64,000 nt of DNA from Haemonchus contortus (Eukaryota > Nematoda > Chromadorea > Rhabditida > Trichostrongylidae), in contig LS997566.1 of assembly GCA_000469685.2 (NCBI GenBank), forward strand, positions 43,945,442 to 44,009,441, written 5' to 3'. Shown piece after piece: positions 12,101 to 25,000 of this stretch. The first letter of the stretch is position 1. Each line of letters begins with the position of its first letter. The translations under genes were made by a program, and so were the position numbers. The notes under the pieces were generated by a model. It was not told where the DNA came from. It worked only from the letters and a program-made list of their open reading frames with translations, and did no database searches.

Positions 12101-13144
12101 CTGACTTTCTTCAAATTCCGTTCAGTGAAAGGTAGCCAGGAGAGCTTTCTCGTAATTGTTTGGTACTGACTGCTCTGCCCATCCTTTCTCTTGCATCCTA
12201 GCAGAGAGAATGGTAAGGTCCCAGCGGACAAGAACTGCTCTCGAGTATGCCTGATCGATGTATGTCTGTGTGTATGCTTCGGAATGTGTAAAAAGGGTAA
12301 AATCCAACGAAACAAAACGCCATAACAAAGTGCATGGCGGAGACAAATGACGACTATGACGGTGGCGCCAGTCTTTCTTCGTCGCGCCGTCGTCGTGCAT
12401 GATAATGAATATGCGTCTTTAGAAGAACTGGTTGTTGAGAACGAGTAACTTCACTATCGTCCCAATAACGACACACCGGAAGAGACGGGCAAACGTTGGA
12501 CGAGCCTACGCAGTGTACGGCGGACAAATGTGCGTCGGAAAATAAATGGGCCCTCCATCCGTCATTATTACTCAAGTTCTCATAGCCAATGAATATGGTA
12601 GCTTATGAAGCAGATATTGACCTCCACACTGGTCGCAAACAATAGGGAGGAAAAAGTTCAAAAGAAATCAGAAATACCCAAAAAACTCCTACTACCAGAA
12701 CCTTTTACTACTCAGAGAAACTCCCAAAAGGGAACCCCTACTAAATAGTTTCCACTGAGCGTACAGGAAAACAGGCTGGGCACATGTTCGAACTGCCACT
12801 CACCCTTCTCCATCAGCTCTCGGCGTACTGGGTGCAGTCGACGATTGGGTGCTGTAGCTAGTGGCGGCATGGTGATGGCTGGTCGAAAAATGGTTTGTCT
12901 TTGGCGGTTTGATTCCTGGTGACTTCAGCACATGCAGGGCTCGTTTTGGCTTCTGAATTGCTTGGATTATCTTCTGAAGACGGATCCAATGATGAGCACC
13001 AGCTTTCCAACACCTACTTACCACATCCGGCACTTTATCTCCTTCCTTTGGTTGCACTTTCAGCGATTTCTCATACAGATATGTCTCCAGGGCATCACCG
13101 TCATTGTTAAAGTCACTCTTCGGGTTGATCGACTCGAAGAATTC
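9184..13144 (-). CDS. sos-1: Son of sevenless (Ras guanine-nucleotide exchange factor), C-terminal exons
   Basis: Sos loads GTP onto Ras downstream of receptor tyrosine kinases and is bound through its proline-rich tail by Grb2/SEM-5 SH3 domains. Minus-strand exons are 13144-13022, 12952-12804, 10583-10465, 10319-10134, 9865-9733, 9516-9400 and 9322-9184. All phases agree (966 bases, 321 residues plus TGA). The first exon reads EFFESINPK, then ETYLYEKSL, and the second holds LKSPGIKP. These match the segment just after the Cdc25/RasGEF domain of animal Sos proteins (FFENLNP, YLFNKSLEIEP, LKSPGVRP). The tail has SH3-ligand cores PPPALPPR, PPALPPR and two PPPLPPKT, the last as LPPKTYK, as in vertebrate Sos1. 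Reading straight through the last donor would stop after the first PPLPPKT; splicing at GTAAGT gives the longer conserved end. The catalytic exons are not found upstream in the window. Confidence 0.9.
10974..11132 (+). CDS. Exon-like segment antisense within a Sos intron, unassigned
   Basis: An acceptor (TTTTCTTCCGCAG) and a donor (CCAC|GTGAGT) bound a 159-base stretch that is open in at least two frames. One frame reads GWKLFRMEPD and ALPHSREIFF. It lies on the strand opposite to Sos, inside the 10584-12803 intron. It could be an exon of a nested gene or a remnant of a mobile element. I recognise no family. Confidence 0.25.
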
Positions 13145-16100
13145 CTGAAATCATAAATTTTTCAGAACTGGGTGATAGAGGTTTCGGAAAGGATCAAGGA
13201 TAACCAGACTACGTATTTTTTGACTTTTGCCATTCGAAATACATCGCAGTTGAGGTTTGGGATACAAAGGATATGCTCGAATCTCCTATGGACAAGGACG
13301 AGCTTGGTGGACCCCGAAAGCTTACGTATTCTCCCAAATTTCATACATTTACGAACAGTACAGCAGAGTTTACGGTCGAATACTTCGAGGGGGAGGAAAC
13401 GGCAGTGGATATTGATTCAGGCTAAAGTATCTGTACGAGTAATGGCAGCATTATATACCTTGAAACACTTCATATCAAGGCCACGAACGCGGCGCGGTAC
13501 GGTCGACGAGGACGAAGACACTGTTCGTTCACATCCCGACCCAACGGAAGAACTCGTGATATCGATTCAAAGTTTTTAGAGGAAGTCATTTAGATTTGAT
13601 GATTGTTACTTCAGTACGTTGTACACCACCGCAACCGGTGCTAGTCGGCCTTCATCGATAACAAGTCAAATAACCACATTGGCATTTGATAAAGAACCCC
13701 CGACGACTGCACTAGGTTATTCCCCACTGGAAACTAAAACAGATCTCTATACTTTACAATTTTCACATTTTTAGCTAGCCGATAGCTTGTGAACGGGGAA
13801 ATGGGAGGAGGCGCGAGGATCAGTCAATGTAACTCAGTGCTTACCTAACTTGACGCAGAAATTAGTACTAGTGTAAAAAGCAATTAATTGTTTATATGAA
13901 TTTCGACACGAATTTCGATATTGTTTACTATGTTTTTTAAAATTTGAATTTTGAGTGAATACTTTCAATTTCACAAATAAATAAGTTAGTTTATACTTTG
14001 ACATCCGATGGAGTGACTGGCGGCGACTGAGGACAGCAGCAACACAGATGTGCGGACAACATTGTCTCATACCACTGGGTCTTCCTGTAGATTACTTTCA
14101 TTCTTACGTTACCTCTAGGAAAACAAGGCATGAGATCGATAGGAGCGAAAATGGAATAAAAATCGGGAAACGACCGGAAGTACAAGAATTCGACGGATGA
14201 GAACGTAAAAAACCGCCCTAAGAGATAAGATCTCCATCACATACCCACAATTACTGCAAAGTAGAGCAAATCAAAACATGCCCGAAACGCAGTGGGCGGA
14301 GCTATGCACAGGTGGGTGGAGTCTATGGATGGGAATATGTGTGCGTGAGTGTATGTATACGTGCATTTGTGTAAACCTGCCAATGTTGTTGGCTAGCTAA
14401 GCAATCACTACTTCCGCCTAGTTGAGGAGGCAACAGCAATTCGACAAATGTCACACGAACGGAGCTGATAGGTTTCTCACGATGATATTAGTCATTCACA
14501 TTGCAACGGAAGCTTTGCAAGATGTCATAGAGAAATCCGAGGGATAGATTGGACAAATTGATGCCAGAGGGCACGCTGACTATCATACAAATCGCCAGCT
14601 ATTAATTATTGTAAAAGCTGAGTTGACGAAGCCATAAAAAGTCATGAAGGCTAATGCCAAGACTTCCGGTCAGACTTCGATTTATCCTTGACCACCCACA
14701 TCACACTGCTTTTGTGGAAATTCACATGAAATGGTGGGACAGGAAAAGCAGGACAGCTTCATCGTTCACGTGAATCTTTTCCACAAAAAAAATGATGAGC
14801 GACCCAGAAGCCAGGGAAAAAACTGAACTCGAAAACTCGTCTATAAGGAATAGCCAAATCCTGCCAATTTTCGCATCCCCAAGCAAATCAGATTCTGATC
14901 AAATGACTGGCCCTCAGTGAAACTACATATGCTAAGGTTCCAGGATGGGGTAGAAGCCTGAACCTTGAACCAAACTCAAACATGCCCACCTACTCAGGAG
15001 CTACTGCAATCCCATTCCCACAGGGGAGCTTCCAAACCCTTTTCAAAAGCCGCGAAATCGCCAAGTATGGACACTACACTCTGCACAGCTTGAACGGCGA
15101 CAATAACAGACCGTAATGCTGCCGCCGACATGACGGATGACACTCCGTCTTAATCATATCTTATTGAGAACGACAATTCGTCGAATCGCTGCAACGCCTA
15201 CCTAGACAGCTGATCAACGACTATGATGGTGGTACGAAATCGCACCGCTGCTGTCGGTCAGGGGAGCGTTTGGGAACGCGTAAAACTCGCAGCTTAGTGT
15301 CTCACATGATCATCAACGATCATTATCTTCCAGCCTTTTTATCAAAACCCAACTGCACCACCTCTCCAACTACACCAACAACCAGCCCGTTTGACCGATC
15401 GGCGAACGACGTAACCGGAAACACGTGCTCACGTAAGGGGTCAGGCCTAGCACCTTGTGATTCGTTGCCGAAAATATCGATGCGACATAAAACTGTAAAA
15501 CAATCGGTTAGCAGCCGGCAAACAATCAGCTACTGGGAATGCACTTGATTGCCGGTCGGCTCCCGAAAGTGCAACAGTCAGGCGATCACAGGTGCCAAAC
15601 CGGAAAAGAGAACAACAAACACATTAATTTGATGAATATTATTGGAGAATAGATAGAAAAGGAGGAATTGACGGAACTTTCCAGAAAAGGAACGAGTAAG
15701 CGGCAGAAGTATGAATCGAACTGATTCTGCAATGTAGTAGATACCGGACGTCATGAGACATCAACGATTCCTCGACCGGAAGTGATGGGCGTGGTCAAGT
15801 TGGGGTGAACGCGTTTTTACACGTTCATGCATACCCTAATGTAACGTGTTTTCCCGTGGCTGAACATGTTCAACTTGCCAGAAGATGCGCCCGCGTTGCA
15901 CACATCGAACGATAACACATACTGTGCTTTTACATATCCGCCATCACTTCCGGTGACGGACGAGTTTTAGGGATACGGTAACCACCATCAATGGTGTTCC
16001 GTCCGTGATTGTACCCAACCACCCTTAGACCCTGCATGGGTCGCCTATTCCACCATAAGAGATAACGATAAAAGGTCAGTTCCGGTTAAAAAAAAGAGGA

Positions 16101-17036
16101 CCTTATTCATAGCATTGGAGCTTGGACACAAAAAAGAAGTCCACCTTTCCCAAATCGCGATCAGCTCGACAATTTTCCCATATGGAGGCGCCTACGCAGG
16201 AGGCAATCATCTCACACAGTCAGGGTTGCTAGCCAAGCTCCAGCCAAACACTTTCGTTTTTTTTTCTTTTTCTTCTCGAGCTCTTTGTGCTGTGGGCAAC
16301 CTCCTCCAAGTATTCCAACGAGGAAGAGAACACGAAGGGAGAGACCCGCCGGAGAGAGATTGAATAAACTCGCTTTGATTCATGTAGAATTCCAAAATGA
16401 CCTCCATAATACCTCCCATTTTAACCTATCCCACGACAAATTCGCCCAATTACCACATTGCTGCTTCATTGCAAAGGAACCAGACCCCATAGCAAACGAG
16501 TAACTAATCCACTCATTTTGTGACCGATAAACATGGTCATACTAACATCATAACACAAATGAAAACTACCGTAGTACATAAACAGATGTCCTAAATTGAG
16601 ACACTACCGGAACCTATTCCCGTTTTCGCAGTTCGCCAGTCAGCCATCAGTCGACCAGCGTTGACTGACGCGCTGAAACGATCATAACACTAATGCCTAA
16701 TGTGCTTTAATGGTCAGAGAATTCCAGAGCGTTCCCGATCGACACGACAAACAGGGCGTCGACAAAGACAACGAAGCTTAATGGCGCCGATTGACGCCAG
16801 CACACATACAGAATACCACCAAACTAATGGAACTCCGATGTAGCCACCACCACCACCATCGCCACCGCCGTCGTTGTTACAGTATGTCCGTTCTGCGGCC
16901 ACGTTTTATGTCCGTGTTTACGGATTCGAACAAAAGGAATTTCCTTCAAGACTGGTTTTGTGTTTAAATAGACACAAGTACTTCACCAAGAGCCTTTCTA
17001 ACTTATTGTCGGCAATGAAATAAAAGTAAGTGCTGG
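13145..17036. other. Expected site of upstream Sos exons; none recognised
   Basis: The Sos catalytic exons should lie on the minus strand above 13144, but reading this stretch for RasGEF motifs (a PFFG-type loop, the basic NFSKRR helix) gave nothing. An open minus-strand segment at 13482-13580, rich in serine codons, ends in CAAG|GTATAT but does not resemble Sos. GC-rich tracts at 15050-15560 and 15800-16100 hold no supportable gene. Confidence 0.4.
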
Positions 17037-17366
17037 ATGTTTCAAGAGATCGCCATGTCAATTTCCAAGAGACGTTCGTCAGCGGTTATCGATACAACTT
17101 TTTTGACAGCGAACTTCACTGCGGTTTTAGAAAATATGATCCAGAAGACAGCTTCACCCACAAATACTCCGGAAACCCCTGCGGGTCCTACAGAAACAAG
17201 TTTATCTAGGGCGAAACCTGGTCCATTGCAAGGAAAAAAGGTCAAAATTCAGAGTAGCATAGAAATCGAGGTCCAAACATGGAAACGGCACAAACTGGAA
17301 ATCGAGTATTCGGTGGTTACTAAAAATTGTCTGGATTATTTCAAGAAAAAACAGTTGAACCTGTAA
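17037..17366 (+). CDS. Hypothetical 109-residue ORF
   Basis: An ATG-to-TAA ORF starting MFQEIAMSISKRR, with a Thr/Pro-rich centre (SPTNTPETPAGPTETS) and a charged C-terminal half ending in KKKQLNL. There are no membrane segments or recognised motifs. It may be a single-exon gene, one exon of a larger plus-strand gene with 17924-18155, or mobile-element debris inside the long interval upstream of Sos. Support is the open frame and its balanced composition only. Confidence 0.3.
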   Translation: MFQEIAMSISKRRSSAVIDTTFLTANFTAVLENMIQKTASPTNTPETPAGPTETSLSRAKPGPLQGKKVKIQSSIEIEVQTWKRHKLEIEYSVVTKNCLDYFKKKQLNL

Positions 17367-17923
17367 CTGCAACTAAGAAGCTTGGAGTTCGGAAAATGAC
17401 TTCGATTCCCTCTAATCACCTTCCAAGAAGAGGGAGAGGGGAAGGAGGGTTCATTTGATAGACGGCTCATAGCGAAAGTTTGTTTTGAAATTTGTCTTTT
17501 TATCCTTTTGAAGAATACGCAAAATTCCAGAATTTAATAAATTTTTAAAATTTAGCGTTTTTTTCAAAAAAACGTATAACTCAATCAGAGGATCCAAAAA
17601 ATCTCGTAATCTTTTCCACAACCTGTTCAAGACCTAATCCCTCATGCAATACACAGACCCCGGTCGTGGAGCGGTGTGATTAATGGTCCGAGGCTTTTTT
17701 TCAGACTTCACTGTTTTTTCACTTTACAAAATCCCAGAAAGTTTTTTTTTTCAAAAAGAGAAGAAGCAGAGTTTGATTCCGTGGATATGAAAAAAAGTTT
17801 TTGCCCGTTTTTGCCATAAAGTTCCATTTTCTCCAACCATAGACGCCCAATCATAACTTGAATACAATTCTTTTTTCTGTTATTCCCAAAAAAGACCTTT
17901 GCGCCACCACGCAGCTGTAACTT

Positions 17924-18155
17924 ATGTCAAGCAAATTCGCCTTTTTTCCGTTGCAAATGGCACATCCCACACAATTTGAGCCATTTACTGAATACTCATC
18001 TGATTTGTTTATTGATTTGTTTACTTCTGTGGAAACAAAACGTGCCTACATCAGCTGTACTAGACTAGCACATGTCGTTCCTCACGTTACGTTCAGAGGC
18101 CAAATGATCAAAAGCCCAGACGAAGCAACTTTGCTACCGTTAATATTGGCTATCG
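17924..18155 (+). CDS. Exon-like segment, unassigned
   Basis: The frame is open from an ATG to a donor, ATCG|GTGAGG, at 18155. It encodes MSSKFAFFPLQMAHP at the start and ATLLPLILAI at the end. A pyrimidine-rich stretch ending in CACGCAG precedes the ATG, so it could be an internal or a first exon. No domain is recognised and no following exon could be joined in phase with confidence. Confidence 0.25.
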
Positions 18156-20950
18156 GTGAGGTTTGAATAAAAAAAAACAAGAAGTACAGGGGTTTCGACC
18201 TTTTTCAGCTGCCCGATTGGGAGCAATAAAAAAGGTATTGAAAGAAATCCGGCTTAACCTTACGGAACTGACTTTTCCAGGATAGAATTAATTATCAAGG
18301 CTGAATAATGGGAATCACGGGCACATCCGAGGTTCAGAAAACCAAGGAGCTGTATTCTTAGGCTATGGAAAAATGTTCTCCCTAGCTGAAAAAGTCTGTT
18401 CTAGAGATCAAAATATCGCTGGATTTTGATGGAAGTGAGGGCCAGCTCAAAAGAGTCTTCCCTTCTCAGAAAGGGAGATGGTATGCAAGTTCATCATTCA
18501 ACCATTCGCTGAAATCCGAACTTTCACGACCTGTCAGCGGAATATTTCTCGATGATTGACTTGATCAAATGAAATGCCCTACGAGTACCACTTTCATGCT
18601 AGTCAAAGCTATTACAATGACCAGAGCTAAGCGCTGACTGAAAAATCAGTTGGTCGATCATATGCTACAGCGGAGGCACGAACCCGGAAGTATGGATGTC
18701 ACTGCCGCTACGGAACGGAGAAGAAAACTCGGACAGATACGATTGCAAAGTTAAGCTTGGTGCAAAAGGAATACCCCGTCGGATATGAACTGGAAGCGTC
18801 ACATCATCGTATTCCACTTATGGAACTGGTTTATCACTGACATGTTATGTCCATTTCGTGGAGATCAGCAACACGTCGTAATAACTACGGTTTTCCTTCA
18901 TCAAAAACTCTTTACAATTGCCTGATTTCTCCCACCAGAACTTCTGAGTTTCCTGGGGAAAAGCGCTTCAAAGAACTCATTGACAAATTCATGGCTCACA
19001 CCAACGAGGAGGAAAACCGATCCATTTCTGACTTCTGTTGTCCATAACCTACTACCCGCTGCAACTTCCACCCGAATCCATTATTCAGAGGTAACTCAAA
19101 GGATTGATGGCACCATACGCCTCTCAGTCTCTGGTAAAACTTCGGTCAGGCGATAGGGTATGGCTGCGGTGTTAAAGAGCTGAACAGCTGCCCGGAAGTG
19201 AGAGACCATGAGATATAGAGAAAATGCGTGTGTGTATGTGCAATTGCACGGGAGGAAGCAGCCGTTGGTGAACGCAAAAAGTACTGAAAAGCAATACCAG
19301 CCCGTCTGAAACAACATACGGCACGTGTACCTTCTATCTATCTATCCATCGCTCCATTAACACCCACGATTCGATCGTCAACTTCTTATATACACTTTTC
19401 GCTCTTCCGGCAACCAGATGGCAGGAAGGGCGCATTTCCAAGCTATAGATGGAGAAAAACTTCTGCCACGTCCCCAAAAAAAAGCTTCCCCCCTGCGCAC
19501 CTCGATTTACAAAAGGATGACCAGTGGAGGATCCAAGGGAATGCCTTCTGGAGGAGGATAAGACGACGACCCTACACGATTCAATTACAGAAACCGGATA
19601 GCAATTTCCCATACACAGAATGGTGGCATAGAATAGTTATCGCTTTGCGAGATGATATGGGTGGTAGAAAATATATGCCACCACGGCCGACAGTCCCCGG
19701 AAGTGTTCTTATTGGGAGCAGAGAAAGAAGGAACCGGTCTTTTCCTAATGACAATGTCAACTAACTCACCATCATCGTTCATCCTTCACCCACCCACGTC
19801 TTTCTATCAATCACCCTCACTGTGGTCCATCTTAACTATGGCTTCAGAAAATGGGATTATTGGTTTAATCCCGCTCTCAAATGAAAAACCCAGACAGAGA
19901 AGGTAATGAAGAACGTTCTGATCAAGCTGAATCCACAAACACAAACAACGCAGGAGCAAGAGGTACAGAGGGAGCGCTGCGAACCCGAAAGACACCATAC
20001 CGACAAAGTTATGATACCATATTTGATTGCTGGGACAGACACCAGCAAGCTCCAAGAAGTCCAAGCTTAGAGAGTTCGAAAGTAACGATGCACAGAATCA
20101 ACAAAACGGAATTAATCATTTGAAACCTCTGCCCTTGGCTATCATGGCCACCTATCTATCCATGAACAGGTGTTGAACATTATCAAACGATGAAACAGAA
20201 GGCCACGGATCATGACGACAGCTAGGTTGTAGGGCCTTACTATCGTATATCGCTTTTCGAACCAAAGTAGCAAGCTAAGCCAAGAGATTCTCTAACACTG
20301 AACTCTTTGGGAAATATTTTTGAAGGACCTTCAGAACTGGTTCCAAAGAACGTAGACGCAGTCATGCAATCACATTCGAACAAGTCGTTACGAAGCATGC
20401 AATGCACTTTTAATGGCTTGATCTCGAATGGATTGTTCAACGGAAATGTAGAAAAAACTGCTAAATTTAGTTTCAAGACCGACCGTAATGTGTAGGGAGT
20501 GAAGCCAAAAGGGTTAACTAAGTTTTTTTTTTCTTGATGACTGTTGAATCCCCTCGGTACAACGAGCCTCACTCCAGAACTTCTCGGAAAACCAGAAGCA
20601 GATTAAATTTGTAGACAAATAGGTTAGAGAGTTTTGCTCTCGCTTCCTGATTTCCCTAGCTTTTCTTGAGAAGAAGGTCTTCTAAGGACAAAGACAGGTG
20701 ACTGCCCAGGTATACCTAGGAGCCCGTGACATAGGAGCATCACTGGACTGCTCAATTCTTTGGGTTCTGCGACATCCAGCACTTGACTCAGGCCGGTCAG
20801 CATGACGTCGTTCAATGGAACGTAAAACAGCGCATGGAACGTAACGTAACGAAAGCGAATCAGAGCGCACTTACCACGTCACACTCAAGAACGCCTTTAG
20901 AACTGCGACGAATCAGCCAAATCATCGAATACATGGTGGTATCAGCGACG
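18156..20950. other. No gene supported
   Basis: An open plus-strand stretch at about 18847-19047 (FKELIDKFMAHTNEEENRS) could be an exon, but no clean splice sites were found. Overlapping open frames on both strands at 19334-20125 and 20240-20572 have no recognisable product. Confidence 0.35.
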
Positions 20951-21055
20951 ATGAATCGAAAACGACTGCCAATAGGGGCAGTAATAATTGTCGTTCTGGT
21001 CCTCGTCGTCGTTTTGGTTGCTGATGGAATTGCCAGTCAGCGAAAACAGAAATGA
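20951..21055 (+). CDS. Short ORF with one strongly hydrophobic segment, doubtful
   Basis: An ATG begins MNRKRLPIGAVIIVV and the hydrophobic run continues for about 20 residues before a basic end and a TGA (34 residues). The shape suits a signal peptide or signal anchor of a first exon, but no donor precedes the stop except a weak GTCAGC. The GTC-rich run itself may be simple sequence. Confidence 0.2.
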   Translation: MNRKRLPIGAVIIVVLVLVVVLVADGIASQRKQK

Positions 21056-21066
21056 AGCAGTTTGGG

Positions 21067-21086
21067 AGCAGCAGCAGCAGCAGCAG
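21067..21086. repeat. AGC trinucleotide repeat
   Basis: Six tandem AGC units followed by an AGAGC remnant. It would encode polyglutamine in one plus-strand frame, but that frame is not supported as a gene. Confidence 0.9.
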
Positions 21087-21765
21087 AGCGTTCGTGTTGG
21101 CTTGTCAGTGGCTCGGCTCTCAACACCTTGTGACCACACCGCCCCAAATCACCAGCCATCACAACCACACCCCACGCCAGAGTACTAACTGAACTACAGC
21201 ACTTCTGGTGAACTTTTCACCCGAATAACCTATCAATTCTCAGAAGACCTGCCACCATACGACTTCTTCACCCAGACATCGACAATATTGTCTAGTCAGA
21301 AATGTGAAAAATGTTGTTTTGTCATTTGAACTCTCTGCTTGGTAAGCTGCAAGTTTGCAACTGTGCAAATTCGAGAACTTGTTATCATCATGGACTAGAC
21401 ACAAGCTTTCTGCTTATAGCGTGATCTTCAATTGTTATTTCCACCCTCGAGAAATTTTAGCAGAAGCTGAGCATCAATGATCAGGCTTGTTACACCTCTC
21501 AAATACCAATTCCAATCCAAACAATCTGCTGATCCCAACAATCGTTCCTTATTACTGCCCAATCCTTTGGCCTTCAAACTTCCCTCCAGAGTCTTACCAA
21601 AACGTAATAGGAGGGTTGAGCGTATCGGAACGGCCAGTACCTCCAAACAGAAAAGGGGTTGATATCACACAACCTAGAGGGATCTTTACCTTACCGTATG
21701 GCCGAGCGAGTGAAGCTTCATCTGATGGGAGTTGAAGATCTAGGGACAGCTCATTGATTTTCTAG

Positions 21766-22038
21766 ACTGGTATCTGTTACTTTACAAAATCGGATAGTAT
21801 CGATTTGGATAACCCTCCAATTCCTTCCGAAGAAGCACCGGTCAAAGCCGAGGTCAGAGGTTTCCTGGACCTGGAAGCGACTGAAAATGTGTCTTTCACT
21901 CTGCAGCAGCAAAAGGTTGTGTTCAAAGATACGTCGTGTCCTAAACTTGGTTTACGCACACCTTACACCTTTCGTAATCGCTCCCGAAGATTCCGGGTTT
22001 GCATCTCTAATTTGCTGGTTGTTTTCGCCGAGCGATGA
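21766..22038 (+). CDS. Exon-like segment, 90 codons to a stop, unassigned
   Basis: A strong acceptor (TTGATTTTCTAG) is followed by an open frame reading TGICYFTKSDSIDLD, then an acidic/proline segment (NPPIPSEEAPVKAE), then a basic end (TFRNRSRRFR), and it stops at TGA. The composition is protein-like. It would be a terminal exon. No upstream partner was found in phase, and no domain is recognised. Confidence 0.3.
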   Translation, partial: TGICYFTKSDSIDLDNPPIPSEEAPVKAEVRGFLDLEATENVSFTLQQQKVVFKDTSCPKLGLRTPYTFRNRSRRFRVCISNLLVVFAER

Positions 22039-25000
22039 TTAAGAATCGCCATAAAGGTCAGTGGCAGCGAGAAAATCCCTTTTCTAGATGGTTGATTCGT
22101 GACCGGAAAGTACACAGCCCGTTTTCTCTGAGATGCTGTCGTTACTCAGCCACCCATCCACCACGAGCATCAGGTGGCGATGATGTTCCACGGTTCGGGA
22201 TGAGGTATGTGGAGAGCAATAGCGACGAAAAAAACTTGCGTTCTCATTTTTCCCGGAACCCGCGGAATGTTTAAAAAACATAGCGCATACGCTAAAGCGC
22301 CAAGGACCATCCGATCATAAACAAGAAACATTTTCAAGGCTCAATCACCAAATATCATATATCATCAGAGTGGAGGCAGAGTTCGTGACGACTCACATGG
22401 GCTCTGTGGGATTCACAGCTGACAAGCTGATAAACCAAATGGTTGGGTTTTTATTGGTGTGAGTGCTGTGATGAATAAATCTCAACAAATGCAATTCCAG
22501 CACGCAACATTTGATGTCAGCCCCCAAGTGCAATGAACTTTGGGGGCTCGGGAATGAGAATGATTCATTTTTCAATGATGTAAGTGGGTTGCATTTTGAA
22601 TTACTAATTATTCTTCAATACAAAATTGTACTTGCTAGGCAACGAGAGGACAAGGCATTTAGCGGGGCTAGTACAGGAAATCTGGGTGCATGGCTCATGT
22701 CTACGTCATTTGGGTAATCGTCACGAACACCGGTCATCCTCTTGGGTCAGAAAAGTTGTTACCTTCGTTGACCACCTACAGCGAAACATTCCATGGGGCC
22801 ATAGGACTACTACCACATGAATACAGTGTGCATCCATCCCTGGGTAAGGTCTGGGACTCATCCTTCATAACCACCACCTGCACCGTGATGGTTCTATAGC
22901 AAGGTCACAAGGAACTGCGGCCATCGAAATATCTGCTCAGAGCCACGAAAAAAGCCAACTCGTGCTACATCGTGCTAGAAGAAGCTTCCCTCTATGACGA
23001 TGAGGCTGTCCCGAATAATCGAGTTCTCCCAGAAGAAATTGAGCAAATGCAGAAAACCAAAAAAATAGTCGAGGGCATACCATAGACGCCTCCAGAACCA
23101 GTAAGTAGAATGCCTCAACTCAACTTTCAACTGATGTTTCCCTATAAAAGGGCAAAATTCAAGCTTCCAACCAAATCGCATTTACCCGATTTATGGGCCC
23201 CACGCCATAAATGGTGAATGGTCCGACTAAACTCCTGTTCCGCAGCTGATTATGATGACTGCGGGATAGAGCAGCATATTGTTCAACTGAAAACTTTACA
23301 AAAATATCAACCAGTCAACAGTTGGACTATAGAGGTTTGACTGAAGTCATTTTTTTTTCGGCAAACAAACGACAGACGAATAACGTAGGTTGATTTAGCA
23401 CATTCGCCTAAATGATCTGTAAAGTGCGGCGAGAAACCGGATTGAGACAGCAAAACGATTTGGTAAACAGCACTAAACAGGGGTAGGCGAGCAGACGACG
23501 TGCAAAGATACCGCACGGAATCACTTCCGGCATAGAATGAGTAGAGAGGAACTTTGACGTCACGGTACCCCTGCAAAAAGTCTGAATCTACTATGTACAG
23601 TAACGAAGCATCTGCATGACCCCCGTCTGTAGGGTAGTTTCCTGCGCAAGGATGACCGGGCTGATCTGGAACAATAGGTCCCATTGGATTACGGCCAAAT
23701 CTATGAATGACGTTTATGAATGTGTGCTATTCCAGACAGTATGACAACGACGATGACACGAAGAAAACACAACGACGTAGCCGATGCGGTGGCGGTGGAA
23801 CGACGCGGCCGACAGTGCTCGCCCACACATGCAAAGAGACGGAAGACAGAGACACTGAAATCTGGCTACCACCTACACACGACGGACGCACAGATGGAAG
23901 GAATGTCGTGCGGAACGAGGACATCTGGTGGAAATCGATTTTCGGAAAGAAAAACTGAGATGATTTTAACCCTACGAGACCTGTAGCAGTCTCGATGAGG
24001 AGCGAGCTTCGCCAGAAGCGATGGGCGTGAGCGAAACAAAAACAAGGCCCAAAAAAGGTTGGATCGCTAAAAGCGGGAGCGTCTATGGCAAAATGAGGGA
24101 CGGCTAGCATAAAACCATCTGATTTCATGTTTTCGAATACTCGAGAAACTGTAGGTCCCTTCGTGAAGTACTATGTTGTTGACAATGAGTAAACAATGAG
24201 TAAGATATTCCTTCGAGGTGAATGTCTGAGGACAAACGACCTACTTGAGACACCAGTCGGATTAATGGCCATCAATGAATATCTCAGGTCACCACCCACA
24301 GCTTTTTCAATAACGGAAGAACGATACAGTAATCCCCTGCAATGAGGTGTTTTACGAGGGAATATGCCGCAGTGTTATTAATATGTAGCCAGTTAATGAA
24401 CGATGACTCATAAGGCTGTCATACGATTGCCATGCAAGCAGCTTTCCCTTCAGTGACTCACAGACTTCATCAGTGCTATGCAAAAACGCGATTAGCTCCT
24501 GCAATAGCTTTTTTCTTTCTCATGAAAAACTCCAACACACGGAATGCCATGCCACTAAGACGCATTGATACGATGCAAGAACCTCTTATGAATCTATCGT
24601 TTGAAGTGAGGAAGGGAGAGGGGAGGGGGTGGAGGGGCGAAGCTGAGGGGATCATGAAGTTTCTATGAAGAGGTGGACTCAGTAGACCCACTTTTAACAA
24701 AAAGCAATTCCCATCACAAAGCCATGTTCGTGGACTCCCGAATCATAAGTCGGTTCCGATAGTGAACAACACCTCTAAACTTCTCAGGATGGCCTACTTG
24801 GTGATCAGCTCCTGTTCTACTCAGTTCTCTGGGCGTCCCGGAACTCGTACACAGTTCCCCGCGTTCGAGCAGTAAAGTAGATCGGCGCTAACCTCCTACT
24901 TGAGAATTGAGAATACCTGGGAGACTAGTCTTACTTGGAGGCGGGAACAATGTAGTAGGGTCACTCACCGCTCACATCTAAGAGATAGAGCATCTGTACA

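Noticed and set aside
13172..13579. Plus-strand frame of 135 codons opposite the Sos upstream region
   Set aside because: No splice sites, no recognisable motif, and an unusual Arg-rich composition. Judged to be chance.
23727..24128. Minus-strand frame of 133 codons containing PTFFGP, examined as a possible RasGEF PFFG loop
   Set aside because: Surrounding residues do not fit the Cdc25 domain and there are no supportive splice sites.
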